A stretch of DNA of 17,739 nt from DASZHC01 sp035938215 (GCA_035938215.1 DASZHC010000107.1:1-17739), one strand, 5' to 3'; shown: positions 6,928 through 14,862, counted from the first letter of the stretch. Notes: generated from the letters alone by a model not told the origin. Numbers and translations are program-made.

Positions 6928-7599
6928 ATGGAAAATCCAATCGTATTGCAAATTAACAAAGGATTGGAGATCGGCTACAAGCGTCGCTGCATCGCGAAAC
7001 TCAACGACGATCTCCGTTTCCGTAGAGGAGAAATCAGCCTTCTGCTCGGATCGAACGGGCAGGGCAAAACGACCCTGATGAAGACTTTGAGCGGGCTTTT
7101 GCCGGCCGTAGCAGGCCACGTAAAAAAGGTGCGCACAATGTTTGTATCCGACGAAGTGGAGTTTCCGGCCTGCTTGACACCGCTGGAGATCGTCTCCTGC
7201 TTCGACCCGGCCGGCGATTACTGCGATCTCGCGCGCGAATTGATCGACAGCCTCGAACTGCAAAACAAGTGCTACGGCGTCCTCTCCAAAGGAAATCGCC
7301 AAAAGGCCAGGATAGTGTTTGCGGAAGTTCTTGCCCGGGTTCGCGAGGTGGAATTGCTGGCCCTGGACGAACCATTTGCCGGGCTCGACTTCCAGGCTCG
7401 CGATTGTCTGGTAAAGCGCTGGATCGACGCTAAAAATCCGAAACTGCACTTGGTCGTAAGCATGCACCCTTCAGAAATTGCGAGCCTGCCGTCGCAAATT
7501 ATCCTTGTCGGCCAGGGACAGATCGACACCGCGGCTCCCGAAACGCCCTGGAGAGAACTCCGCCCTCGCTTGCAAAAAACCGAGCTGTGCGCGGCCTGA
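6928..7599 (+). CDS. ABC transporter ATP-binding protein
   Basis: 223 residues from the ATG at 6928. It has all core ABC ATPase motifs: Walker A GSNGQGKTT (41-49), signature LSKGNRQ (119-125), Walker B LLALDEP (143-149) with D-loop AGLD (151-154), and the switch His in SMH (180). The Q-loop position reads VSDE rather than Gln, as in several ABC-2 exporters. The protein is cytoplasmic and should energise the membrane protein encoded next, five bases downstream. An ATG at 6856 overlapping the peptidase stop (ATGA) would add 24 non-conserved residues; overlaps of this kind are common here, so the start is uncertain. The substrate is unknown; linkage to a prepilin peptidase fragment suggests a surface or secretion role. 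Confidence 0.9.
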   Translation: MENPIVLQINKGLEIGYKRRCIAKLNDDLRFRRGEISLLLGSNGQGKTTLMKTLSGLLPAVAGHVKKVRTMFVSDEVEFPACLTPLEIVSCFDPAGDYCDLARELIDSLELQNKCYGVLSKGNRQKARIVFAEVLARVREVELLALDEPFAGLDFQARDCLVKRWIDAKNPKLHLVVSMHPSEIASLPSQIILVGQGQIDTAAPETPWRELRPRLQKTELCAA

Positions 7600-7604
7600 G
7601 AACC

Positions 7605-8378
7605 ATGAAATCCATCTTTCTGCTTCATTTTCGCCAACTCTTCCGGGAGAACGACTGGATTCTTCCTTTGCTCCTTCTGCTCGTGGCTTCGATCACGGGA
7701 TCTTTGCTGGCGCCGAGCAACGAAGATCCGACCTTGCAATTCTCTGCGCGAACCCAGACGATCTGGATGACAGCGTGGCTTTGCTCAATTTTCTGGGTGG
7801 GTTTCGTCAGTGCAAAGCTCGGAGCTTTTCAACGTACGAAAGGCCTGCGCGAGTTCTGGAAGTCCGTTGACGTTTCAGACCTGCACTATTTCCTTTCGCT
7901 TTTGGCAATACCCTTACTTTGCAATGTGCTCGTTTTCGGGGCATCCGGAGCATTGACGTTCCTGTTCGGACGCACTCCAGAGGTGCCATGGCAGGAATGG
8001 GCGCTGGTAAATGCGCAGGCGGTATTTTTTGCAGTTTTGGGTCAGACCGGTGTTACCGCGATTATCTTGGCGTTAACGAATTGGCTCGATGTGGCTCCGG
8101 CTTTTACATGCGGCCTTCTGATCGATTTGTACGGTTTGTACGGGATTATCGCTGTTGATCAGGTTCGGTCCGGAAAAGATCCATTTCTCTCCAACGGCGC
8201 CGAGATACTCTGGACGATTGGTCCTCACTTGCATTTCGCAGATTTTCTGCCGCGATTGACTTTCGGTTGGGGAGCGCTCCCGATGAAACCTTTTCTCTTC
8301 GCTGCACTCTATCTCGCAGCCATTGCGCTTGTCTCTCTTGGAGTAGGCTCGCGGCTCTGGCGGTTTCGTAGATCATGA
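7605..8378 (+). CDS. ABC-2-type transporter membrane protein (permease)
   Basis: 257 residues with about six hydrophobic segments: near residues 18-36 (WILPLLLLLVASITG), 55-72, 95-120, 135-160, 162-185 and 225-250. It has no soluble domain and no signal peptide, which fits the integral partner of the preceding ATPase; one half-transporter gene of each kind suggests a dimeric exporter. I start at the ATG at 7605, five bases after the ATPase stop, rather than the GTG at 7587 inside the ATPase gene. The 3' end overlaps the next gene by ATGA (8375-8378). Sequence alone does not give the substrate. Confidence in 'ABC permease' comes from topology and neighbourhood more than from conserved residues. 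Confidence 0.8.
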   Translation: MKSIFLLHFRQLFRENDWILPLLLLLVASITGSLLAPSNEDPTLQFSARTQTIWMTAWLCSIFWVGFVSAKLGAFQRTKGLREFWKSVDVSDLHYFLSLLAIPLLCNVLVFGASGALTFLFGRTPEVPWQEWALVNAQAVFFAVLGQTGVTAIILALTNWLDVAPAFTCGLLIDLYGLYGIIAVDQVRSGKDPFLSNGAEILWTIGPHLHFADFLPRLTFGWGALPMKPFLFAALYLAAIALVSLGVGSRLWRFRRS

Positions 8379-9352
8379 AGACATTGGCCCTTTTAATCGT
8401 TGCGAGTGTCACGGCAGTCTTCAGTCTGTCTCGCGCTGAATGGGAGAAATGGTTTCCGGACGGTTCTGTGCGATGGAACGCCTTTGCCCTTTGTGAAAGC
8501 GGATTAGGGCGGATGCTTTCGAGAGCAATGACGAAAGACGCCGATCGCGTCTGGCATCATGGAATGAGCGCGCCAAAGCCGGTCGAAAATCAGAATGCTC
8601 TATCCCGTTGGATTGACCAGGGGGTGGTCTCTCTTGGTTTCCAAGGCCGTCTGTTGTATCACCCTGCGGCGAAATATCCTATCCGCCCTTCCGAAGTCCA
8701 TGAGGTGCTTGCGAAAACGGAGAGAGATCTTTCGACGGCTTTTACGCTCGATCCGGAAAATTATGAAGCCTACGACGCTTACGTACTTTTTCTGACTACC
8801 CATATTCGCGAAACGGAATTTGGGTCTTTGGACGGCAGAAAAGAGGATTCTGACGAAACTTCCAAGACGGACGACAAATCCGATTCCGGAGGGGACGACG
8901 ACGACGATTTCGCCGCGGTGCAGCGATTTCGCCAATGGGAGCGGGATGAACAACACCGGCGGAACTTGCGTGCCGTAGCTGTTACCGACTACGCGATCTC
9001 TCGTTTCGCGCCGAAAGAGACAGATCCCGAGCGGCATCTTGGTCTTGCGATGGTCTATTACGATCGATTTGCGCTGCTTGCGCCGGATGTGCCCAGCCGG
9101 AAAAACTCTTTCCTGGCCAGGCGCCTTTTCGAGACCCAGGCGCTGCAAACGGCAGAGAAGATGCAGCAGTGCCTCACATCGGCGCAATGGCTGCAAAAGC
9201 GTATGACCGCTTCAGGAGTGTGGCAGAATCGATCCGAGGCGCGCTTGAACGATTACCAGCAGGATGAGCAGATGGTTGGAAAGTATATTGACCTGCTCTA
9301 TCAATCGGTGATCAATAACCACGGGCTCGACGTGCTAAAGGCGCAAATGTGA
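8375..9352 (+). CDS. Exported or anchored helical-repeat protein, last gene of the ABC operon
   Basis: 325 residues. The N-terminus (MKTLALLIVASVTAVFSLSR, then AEWEKW) is a signal peptide or a single membrane anchor. The rest is largely alpha-helical, Ala/Arg/Glu-rich and looks like degenerate TPR-type repeats (around 110-140, 'TAFTLDPENYEAYDAYVLFL', and 190-310). A conspicuous acidic, probably unstructured insert at 157-179 contains five consecutive Asp. No catalytic motif is seen. Translational coupling to the permease through ATGA argues that it is a functional part of the exporter, for example a periplasmic scaffold; this is inference. No ribosome-binding site is needed for a coupled start. 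Confidence 0.7.
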   Translation: MKTLALLIVASVTAVFSLSRAEWEKWFPDGSVRWNAFALCESGLGRMLSRAMTKDADRVWHHGMSAPKPVENQNALSRWIDQGVVSLGFQGRLLYHPAAKYPIRPSEVHEVLAKTERDLSTAFTLDPENYEAYDAYVLFLTTHIRETEFGSLDGRKEDSDETSKTDDKSDSGGDDDDDFAAVQRFRQWERDEQHRRNLRAVAVTDYAISRFAPKETDPERHLGLAMVYYDRFALLAPDVPSRKNSFLARRLFETQALQTAEKMQQCLTSAQWLQKRMTASGVWQNRSEARLNDYQQDEQMVGKYIDLLYQSVINNHGLDVLKAQM

Positions 9353-9423
9353 CCACGCAATGTAAGACGGGCCTCCTCGATGGGGTCGCGTTCCGAGGCG
9401 ACCGTTTCCGCGATGGCAAGATT
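9353..9423. other. Non-coding start of the 543-bp gap after the ABC operon
   Basis: GC-rich sequence directly after the operon stop, containing 'cctcctcgatggggtcgcgttccgagg'-like short inverted pieces (for example gaggcgacc and ggtcgcgttcc) that merge into the palindromic repeats downstream. No T-run terminator is evident. Confidence 0.3.
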
Positions 9424-9622
9424 GGGGCCGGATCTCCGAACCGGCCGTTCCAAGGAAGCAGACTCGTAAGGCAAGGGCGCTTTTCTCGGGGGCAGCTCGG
9501 AGATCTGCCCCTACCGATGCGGGTCAATTCCAAGGGGCGCCCTCCGCACGCCGGACGGGTGGTAGGGCGGGATCTCCGAGCCGGCCGCGCTCATTGCGGG
9601 CAGCCCGAGACCTACCCCTACC
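9424..9622. repeat. Two related imperfect palindromic repeat units
   Basis: Unit 1 (about 9424-9515) contains gatctccgaaccggccg (9431-9447) and a complementary-style right end, gggcagctcggagatctgcc (9490-9509), then ccctacc. Unit 2 (about 9561-9622) contains ggtagggcgg, then gatctccgagccggccg (9571-9587), and gggcagcccgagacc (9598-9612), then tacccctacc. The left cores differ at one of 17 positions. Each unit is an imperfect inverted repeat, so each could fold into a long stem. The open frames crossing this stretch are artefacts of GC-rich sequence. Such 'tagggcggg..tctccga' units are, by recollection, common in Chthoniobacterales genomes. Confidence 0.6.
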
Positions 9623-9895
9623 AGGGTTATCGGGGGCATGGACCGATTCCGACTTCTTTGCACAAGTCACAAGAGCGCAGGGCTTTGTTGAACGTTGGCA
9701 AGGACGTAAACCAGGTTTTTGTCACCATGGCGAAGATTGGGTGCTGAAAATTTCTCGGGGAACGATTAGAATCCGTGTCTGTTCAATGAAACGTGAGCGG
9801 ATCTTCATTCATGGTTGCGCAAACATATCGCGGAGGGTATTTGGATCCGTCTCTCTGACATTTACTTATAGTGCGCGACAGCGCATTTAGGCGCG
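9623..9895. other. Leader region of the kinase gene
   Basis: No gene is supported. The last 60 bases contain a weak promoter-like pair (TTGGAT at 9841-9846 and TACTTA at 9863-9868, 16-base spacer) and a small hairpin (tgcgc, gaca loop, gcgca; about 9872-9885) eleven bases before the kinase ATG. There is no clear Shine-Dalgarno site. Confidence 0.3.
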
Positions 9896-12169
9896 ATGAG
9901 CTCGGGCGAAGCAGAAAGACGCGACGAAATTGCTAAAGGCGGGTCCCCGCTCCAGCAGAGTGGGAAGTCCTGTGCCGTGTGCGGGATTCCCATCAAAGCC
10001 AAGAGTGGTGCAACCTTGTGCCCTGTTTGTTTGCTTAGAAGCTCTCTTGATCCGGAAAATGCTGAAGCTGATCCCGATGAAAATGGTCCAACTGTCGCCG
10101 AGTCGGCGGCAGCCGTCGAAGAAGCCTCCCCGAGGAGGTTCGGCCACTACGAAATTGCCACCCATTCGGACGGTACGCTGCATGAACTTGGGCATGGCGC
10201 GATGGGTATCACGTTTAAGGCGATCGACGTGAACCTTCGCATACCCGTGACATTGAAGGTCCTGAATATGCAGTTCTTTAGGGAAGACTCGGCTCGCCGG
10301 CGTTTTTTCCGAGAGGCCCGAGTCGCCGCGACGGTGCGCCATCCCAACGTCGCATCGGTTTATCATCTCGGGATGCGCGGGCGCGAAATGTTTTACGCGA
10401 TGGAATTTGTGAACGGCGAAACGCTTGACGGGTTGATCAAACGTTCGGGATGTCTGGAGCCGAAGCTCGCCTTGGAGATAGTGTCACAGATTGCTGCGGG
10501 CCTGGAAGCGATACACATGCAGAATCTTGTGCATCGGGATATAAAGCCGACGAATATCATGGTCCGGCAGGACGGTCGTGGCGCTCTTGCGAAGATTATC
10601 GATCTCGGCCTCGCAAAGGCCGTGGACGAGCCAGACTCCGGAACGGCGATTTCCGTGCCCGGCTCCTTTACGGGAACCCCGGCGTTTGCCAGCCCCGAAC
10701 AGTTTGCGGGCCTGGGAGTGGACATCCGATCCGATCTGTATTCGCTCGGGGTGACGCTTTGGGTTATGCTTACCGGCGCGCCACCCTTTGGAGGAACGCC
10801 TTCCGAGGTAATGCATAAACACCAGTACGCGCCGCTGCCCCGAGAGCGCCTTGGCGCGATGCCGACTGCGGTGGTCGAGTTGCTCGCAAAGCTTCTGGAG
10901 AAAGATCCAGGCCTCCGGTTCCAGTCCCCTGACGAATTGGCAAAGGCTATTCCGGCTGTCATAACTGCCTTGGGCTCCAGAGGCACGCCTGAACCGGCCA
11001 GAACTCAACAGACCGCCACCGCTCATGTACGCGCAAGTAGAACCGCTCATCTCACGCTCTACGAGCTTTACCAGCGAGGAATGGCCTTCATTGAACTTCT
11101 TGATCGCGATGCCAATCAAAAGGCGATCGAAATTTTCAAGAGCGCGATCGAGCGGGATTCGAATTTCGCGTTGGCCTATGCTGGTTTGGCTCGCGCCTAT
11201 TTCGAGGAGGAAGGTTTCGGGGGCGAAAAGTCGCTTCTCGACTCGGTCGTGCAGTTGTGCCGGGTTGCAATCGCGCTCGATCCCATGGAGGTGCGCGGAT
11301 ATGAGCAGCTCGGCAGAGCATATTTCCGCAAGGGCTGGTACCCGCAATGTGACGATTCCCTTCGCAAAGCTCTTGAACTTGCTCCCAACGACGAGCGCGT
11401 TAACGGGTTGGCAGCTCTCAGAGAGATGACCCGGCATCGTTTTGCTGAGGCGTATGCGTTTTTTCGAAAAGCCTACGCTCTCAATCCAAACGAGCCGCGT
11501 TTGCTGTACGCCGCGGCCGGAGTTTTGTACCGGGCCGAATTGAGCGATGTCGCGGATAAATGGATGGAGCAGGCGCTACAACGGGAGACAAATCCGCTGC
11601 GACATCGCATGATGGAATGCTACCGAATGATGTGGCGTCGCAGGTATTCCTCCGCTCGAGCGGGCTTTGCAATGTTGCCACGCGATCTCAAGGGATACGA
11701 CTATTCCGTTTCCGAAGGCATGCTTTATTCAACTGTCGGGATGAAGGATTGGCCGGCCGTCGCACAGTGGTGTCGAAACCATCTCGCGGCGAATCCCGAG
11801 AAGATCTGGCCGCGCACCTATCTGGCGCTCGCCTTGGAGATGTCGGGACAACACAGCCGAACCCGACAGATAGCGGAGGAGATTGTGAAATACGGGTTGG
11901 AGCGGCTTGAACGCCCGGCTGCGCACGACATCCCGTGGGAGGTGCAACTCTATGTTGCCTGGGCTTACCGGCTTCTTAATAGCGAGGAGGAAGCCTATCG
12001 CCATCTGAATGAATACTTAGCCCAGCGGACGCTTTTGCATGTACCTCTTGGGCTTGAAAATCCGATTTTTGATGTTTTTAGATCCGATTCTGGGTTCGAA
12101 GCGCTTGTCGCCGATCTGAACAACAAGTTCGAGGTCGTGCGCCGTTCGATTCGAATGGACGAAAGGTGA
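9896..12169 (+). CDS. Ser/Thr protein kinase with N-terminal zinc ribbon and C-terminal TPR domain
   Basis: 757 residues. A small zinc-ribbon-like motif (C26, C29, C42, C45) precedes a Hanks-type kinase domain (about 84-360). The domain has a Gly-loop GHGAMG (99-104), Lys121 in VTLK, Glu140 in the C-helix, the catalytic loop HRDIKPTN (213-220), DLG in place of DFG (236-238), SPEQ (266-269) and SDLYSLG (279-285). All catalytic residues are present, so it should be active. Residues 380-757 are TPR-like helical repeats ending in a hydrophilic tail. No membrane helix is seen, so it is probably cytosolic. Related verrucomicrobial kinases often carry longer sensor regions; this one has only the TPR scaffold. 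It stands alone between two long non-coding gaps, with no phosphatase or partner adjacent. The substrate is unknown. Confidence 0.92.
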   Translation: MSSGEAERRDEIAKGGSPLQQSGKSCAVCGIPIKAKSGATLCPVCLLRSSLDPENAEADPDENGPTVAESAAAVEEASPRRFGHYEIATHSDGTLHELGHGAMGITFKAIDVNLRIPVTLKVLNMQFFREDSARRRFFREARVAATVRHPNVASVYHLGMRGREMFYAMEFVNGETLDGLIKRSGCLEPKLALEIVSQIAAGLEAIHMQNLVHRDIKPTNIMVRQDGRGALAKIIDLGLAKAVDEPDSGTAISVPGSFTGTPAFASPEQFAGLGVDIRSDLYSLGVTLWVMLTGAPPFGGTPSEVMHKHQYAPLPRERLGAMPTAVVELLAKLLEKDPGLRFQSPDELAKAIPAVITALGSRGTPEPARTQQTATAHVRASRTAHLTLYELYQRGMAFIELLDRDANQKAIEIFKSAIERDSNFALAYAGLARAYFEEEGFGGEKSLLDSVVQLCRVAIALDPMEVRGYEQLGRAYFRKGWYPQCDDSLRKALELAPNDERVNGLAALREMTRHRFAEAYAFFRKAYALNPNEPRLLYAAAGVLYRAELSDVADKWMEQALQRETNPLRHRMMECYRMMWRRRYSSARAGFAMLPRDLKGYDYSVSEGMLYSTVGMKDWPAVAQWCRNHLAANPEKIWPRTYLALALEMSGQHSRTRQIAEEIVKYGLERLERPAAHDIPWEVQLYVAWAYRLLNSEEEAYRHLNEYLAQRTLLHVPLGLENPIFDVFRSDSGFEALVADLNNKFEVVRRSIRMDER

Positions 12170-12572
12170 TTGCTTCTGTCGATTTCCGAAACTGCCGCAT
12201 AGGGATTTGGCGCTGAAGGATCATCGCACGGGGATAGCGGAGGATTTCTTAACTAAGCGATAGCTGATACGGGAAACGGGGAAAATCGCTGGAGGGGTCG
12301 CTTGCAACGCGTGAGCCTCGTGCGACTCGCCGAGCGCCTCGATGCACTAGTGCGAGCCGCTATTGACGGACCGGCGGCAGGAGGGCATGTTGCGAGCCGG
12401 CGGTAAATTCCGAGCCGAACCCCGTAAGGGTGGTTGGCTCTCGGAGGGGCGACCCTGTTAGCTTGAGTGCGAAAATGGCGAGGTTGCGAAAGGGAAACCA
12501 TCACCGGTTCGTGATAAAACAAAAGGCCCGCCCATTTTCAGGACGGCGCGTTGCAGAATATGGAGTGAAGGA
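12170..12572. other. Non-coding gap with hairpins between kinase and small gene
   Basis: No reading frame here resembles a protein. The middle (about 12290-12460) is GC-rich, with partial direct copies of tgcgagccg (one near 12352, one at 12400) and an imperfect hairpin from 12410 to 12444 (ccgag with ctcgg closing a bulged stem around cgtaa). This looks like repeat debris or an unrecognised structured RNA. The 3' part (12510-12560) leads into a good ribosome-binding site. Confidence 0.4.
12562..12572 (+). promoter_or_regulatory. Ribosome-binding site of the 78-residue gene
   Basis: GGAG (12562-12565) lies seven bases before the start, and AAGGA directly abuts the ATG at 12573. It is one of the few strong Shine-Dalgarno-like sites in the window and supports this short gene as real. 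Confidence 0.6.
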
Positions 12573-12809
12573 ATGAGTACAAACGAAGTCGATCTGAATG
12601 ATCCCCTCAATTGGTATATTGCGGATTCCATGGATGAGTACGACGTTCGCCTCGATTCGAACACGGCGAAGCGATTAATGCATCGGCACAATGGATACCC
12701 AAAACTTGTCGCGGCTCTCAGGGACGCAATTGCCACCCTTGAGGCGCAGGGGTGCCATGAAAAAGCAGAGGGTCTAAGACGCGAATTAGAAGAACTCGGT
12801 GAGATTTAG
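12573..12809 (+). CDS. Small hypothetical protein
   Basis: 78 residues, acidic and cytosolic in character, with no signal peptide or membrane segment. The N-terminal half contains an aromatic/Asp-rich motif (DPLNWYIADSMDEYDVRLD). The C-terminal half is two amphipathic helices (about 38-56 and 60-76, ending RRELEELGEI) with coiled-coil character. No family is recognised. The start is supported by a strong ribosome-binding site and by codon use like the neighbouring genes. It lies alone between a non-coding gap and a decayed gene. Confidence 0.65.
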   Translation: MSTNEVDLNDPLNWYIADSMDEYDVRLDSNTAKRLMHRHNGYPKLVAALRDAIATLEAQGCHEKAEGLRRELEELGEI

Positions 12810-12829
12810 TGTCCTGTCCCAGAAATAGC

Positions 12830-13041
12830 ATGTCTGCTGGAAATCCGGATTGGAAGCCGTCTGCCCGGGGGCGGGTCTGTCGCCTTGGAAGTGGAGAATA
12901 TGTCAGCGGCGGTTTCCCGGCTCAAAAGAAGATGGGCACGCGCCTTTTTTTGGTCCGATTGAAACACCCGTTTGCTACATTGCAGTTGTAAGGGACCCAG
13001 ACGGAAACTCCATTACTATTCACCAAAGAAAATCAGGGTGA
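12830..13041 (+). pseudogene. VOC/glyoxalase-fold protein remnant, frameshifted
   Basis: Three frames in succession give one recognisable VOC-superfamily C-terminal half. MSAGNPDWKPSARG (from 12830) is followed, after a shift near the run of five G (about 12868-12872), by GSVALEVENMSAAVSRLK. After a second shift in the A-rich stretch near 12920 comes EDGHAPFFGPIETPVCYIAV, then VRDPDGNSITIHQRK, ending at the TGA at 13039. The ETPVC..DPDGN..IH pattern is the family's C-terminal metal-site strand and tail. The N-terminal half (roughly 55-60 residues) is missing upstream, where the 78-residue gene ends. Because both indels sit at short homopolymers, assembly error is a partial alternative, but it would not explain the missing half. 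Confidence 0.75.
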
Positions 13042-13190
13042 GGCTTCTCTGAAACCAAAACGATGTTTCCGGACCCGAAGCTGAAATTGCCAAGGGACTC
13101 CAGGCCCTCGGCGCCATGCTGGGCGATGCAGCCTTCGAAGACGGGACTTGCTCGTTAAACTTAGGCACTAAGTATAGTACATAAGCAGCC

Positions 13191-13226
13191 CCTCCGTGAA
13201 CACCGTGCCCTCCGTGCGAGCCTCTC
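13191..13226. repeat. Dispersed 'cctccgtg..caccgtg' repeat, copy 2
   Basis: cctccgtgaacaccgtgccc is followed by tccgtgcgagcctctc. The unit repeats ctccgtg internally and matches the copy at 4641-4665. It lies in the 283-bp non-coding stretch downstream of the minus-strand sheath gene. Confidence 0.5.
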
Positions 13227-13324
13227 GCTTGATAAGTCTGAGCATCGGCATCTCTGAGGAGAGCATTTCTCAGCGCGCGTGCGAACAGAGAACCCAAGTT
13301 CTTTGCGCAAATCAGTGGACGCGT

Positions 13325-14794
13325 TCATGATCTGCGGAGCGCCAGGTTTCGCTGTGGGTTCGAAATTGAGTGCAGACTTGAGACTCTCACTGCATCGCGC
13401 CCGCGAATCGATAGCACAGGAATGATTCCTCGACTTTGAATTGCTTCTCCAGCCGTTTCGCTGAGCCAGGCTTCCGCGCACGGTTTTGTGTCGATCTCCC
13501 CGTCGATGACGACTTGTTGGATAGGCAGCCCCGAAATTTCGCCTCCCTGCCCTTCATTAAAATCCCATCCGGACTCTCCAAAGCTTTGCGACATCAGATA
13601 ACCGCACAAAAATGCCGAATTGCCCCACAAATGGGATTCATGATCGGGGGCGGCATCAATCTCTTCGAATGGGAAAGTATCGATTGGATCGCTTCGAGTT
13701 CCATATGCCTGACGCAAAAGAAATCGTGGTAGAACTAAACCGAGATGATTCGCCTCCGGCTTGCTGCGGAGAGAAGCAAATTCGTCGTTCTCCGGCAGGG
13801 ATGCTTCGCTGAGACGCCCGGTGCGCGAATGAAATGAGGTCCAGCCTGCCAGCTCAGGATCTGCCCCAGCGACGAATGCGGTTTGATGAGCCGCGCAGAT
13901 CCGTGCGAGGCCGCTCAGCGTGAGATGTTCCTCAGGTGCGAAGGTGTAGATGCCGAGAATAAGAGCCGGACGGCATGCGGCCAACAATCCGGCCATCGGG
14001 GCATCGCTGGTATCGCCGTTGGCGAGTAACGCTGACAATGCGGATTTTGGAATGTCTGCCACCCGCAAGATCGTATCTTCGCCAACATTTCGGACAAGGA
14101 AATCCATTCCGCGCCAGGTTGCTTCAAGGGTCTGAAAGGCTGGGTGGTGAAGCGTATCGCGAAGGCGTCTCGAAAGTTCTTTTTCAAGAGCCGTTCGGAG
14201 TGCATTCTGGTCTTCACTCGGAATCGCATCCGAAGGGCTGCCTAGTATCTGTTTTATCAGGTGGTCAACTTTGGCTCCTGAAGAACTGCGGTAAGAACGG
14301 TCTGAGACAGCCTTGCCGAGGAGCCGGTTGAGGATGTCGTCAGCGGACTGAGGTAAAATTGTCTTCGGCTCTTCGGACGAAGTGTGTGAAAGTCGCAGAA
14401 GCTCTTGTATTTTGGGGCCCACGGCGCTTGCGGTCACGGGATCGAGCAGTTGTTTTCGCAATTCGACAAGTCGCGACAGGGGCTCAAAATCTTTAAGAAG
14501 CTTATCTGGATGAAAGTCGTCGAGACTCTGGAATCGAATTGTCAGGGGCGTGCCCTCGTCCGTTCCGAGATCTGCTATCGGCCCGAGGCGCGCCAATACC
14601 GAGTCGAAGTTGTCGTAGTCGACCCGAATACAATCAGCGTTCTTACCCGACTGAGGGAGCAACCCGGCTTGTCCACGGAAGTCGCCCAGCACCAATATGG
14701 GAAACTGATCCTGCTCGGTGCGCGACGATGAAATATCGGCGTTTCGAACCGAAAATTCCAAGCTCAGGGAACCTCGTCTTGTGGAGTCCGGCAT
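13325..14794 (-). CDS. Fused TssB-TssC-like contractile sheath protein (type VI secretion-like)
   Basis: 489 residues. The N-terminal part (about 1-165) resembles TssB/VipA, the small sheath subunit: a strand QFPILVLGDF (30-39) and the LDDFHPDKLL motif (91-100) followed by a helical region. From about 200 it resembles TssC/VipB: LHHPAFQTLEATWRGMDFLV (215-234), a beta-rich core, and a C-terminus with GRDAVRV followed by a 'sSLhSISNPQ' ending where TssC has the conserved FQSIADPP-type end. Both halves in one chain would make a self-contained sheath protomer, as opposed to the usual two separate subunits. No baseplate, tube (Hcp), spike or ClpV gene lies in the window, so it is an orphan here. 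The start is the ATG at 14794, with a weak AAGAGA upstream. Confidence 0.8.
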   Translation of the reverse strand: MPDSTRRGSLSLEFSVRNADISSSRTEQDQFPILVLGDFRGQAGLLPQSGKNADCIRVDYDNFDSVLARLGPIADLGTDEGTPLTIRFQSLDDFHPDKLLKDFEPLSRLVELRKQLLDPVTASAVGPKIQELLRLSHTSSEEPKTILPQSADDILNRLLGKAVSDRSYRSSSGAKVDHLIKQILGSPSDAIPSEDQNALRTALEKELSRRLRDTLHHPAFQTLEATWRGMDFLVRNVGEDTILRVADIPKSALSALLANGDTSDAPMAGLLAACRPALILGIYTFAPEEHLTLSGLARICAAHQTAFVAGADPELAGWTSFHSRTGRLSEASLPENDEFASLRSKPEANHLGLVLPRFLLRQAYGTRSDPIDTFPFEEIDAAPDHESHLWGNSAFLCGYLMSQSFGESGWDFNEGQGGEISGLPIQQVVIDGEIDTKPCAEAWLSETAGEAIQSRGIIPVLSIRGRDAVRVSSLHSISNPQRNLALRRS

Positions 14795-14833
14795 GTTACA
14801 ATTCTCTTGGACCGGGAGAAGCCTAAGTCACAG

Positions 14834-14862
14834 ATTATCAATTTGGCAGCTGCATATCGCAA
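14834..14862 (-). promoter_or_regulatory. Candidate promoter of the sheath-protein gene
   Basis: On the minus strand, TTGCGA (14862-14857) and GATAAT (14839-14834, 5/6 to consensus) are separated by 17 bases. This gives a predicted start near 14827 and a leader of about 33 bases before the ATG at 14794. It lies in the 142-bp divergent region shared with the TPR gene. Confidence 0.42.

Noticed and set aside
6922..7467. Long minus-strand frame opposite the ABC ATPase
   Set aside because: It is the mirror of a gene with all ABC motifs; its translation has no recognisable features.
9349..9890. Two overlapping plus-strand frames in the gap before the kinase
   Set aside because: They cross the palindromic repeat units, and their composition reflects the GC-rich repeats rather than protein coding.
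10484..11437. 317-residue minus-strand frame inside the kinase gene
   Set aside because: It lies entirely opposite conserved kinase and TPR codons and shows no family signature.
13053..13184. Short open plus-strand stretch after the VOC remnant that looks protein-like (about 43 codons, with GLQALGAMLGDAAFEDG)
   Set aside because: It follows a stop, has no proper start and matches no family I know; it may be debris of a deleted gene but cannot be supported.
13161..13481. Minus-strand frame overlapping the 3' end of the sheath gene as a frameshifted extension
   Set aside because: The sheath protein already ends with a TssC-type C-terminus, so no frameshift is needed.
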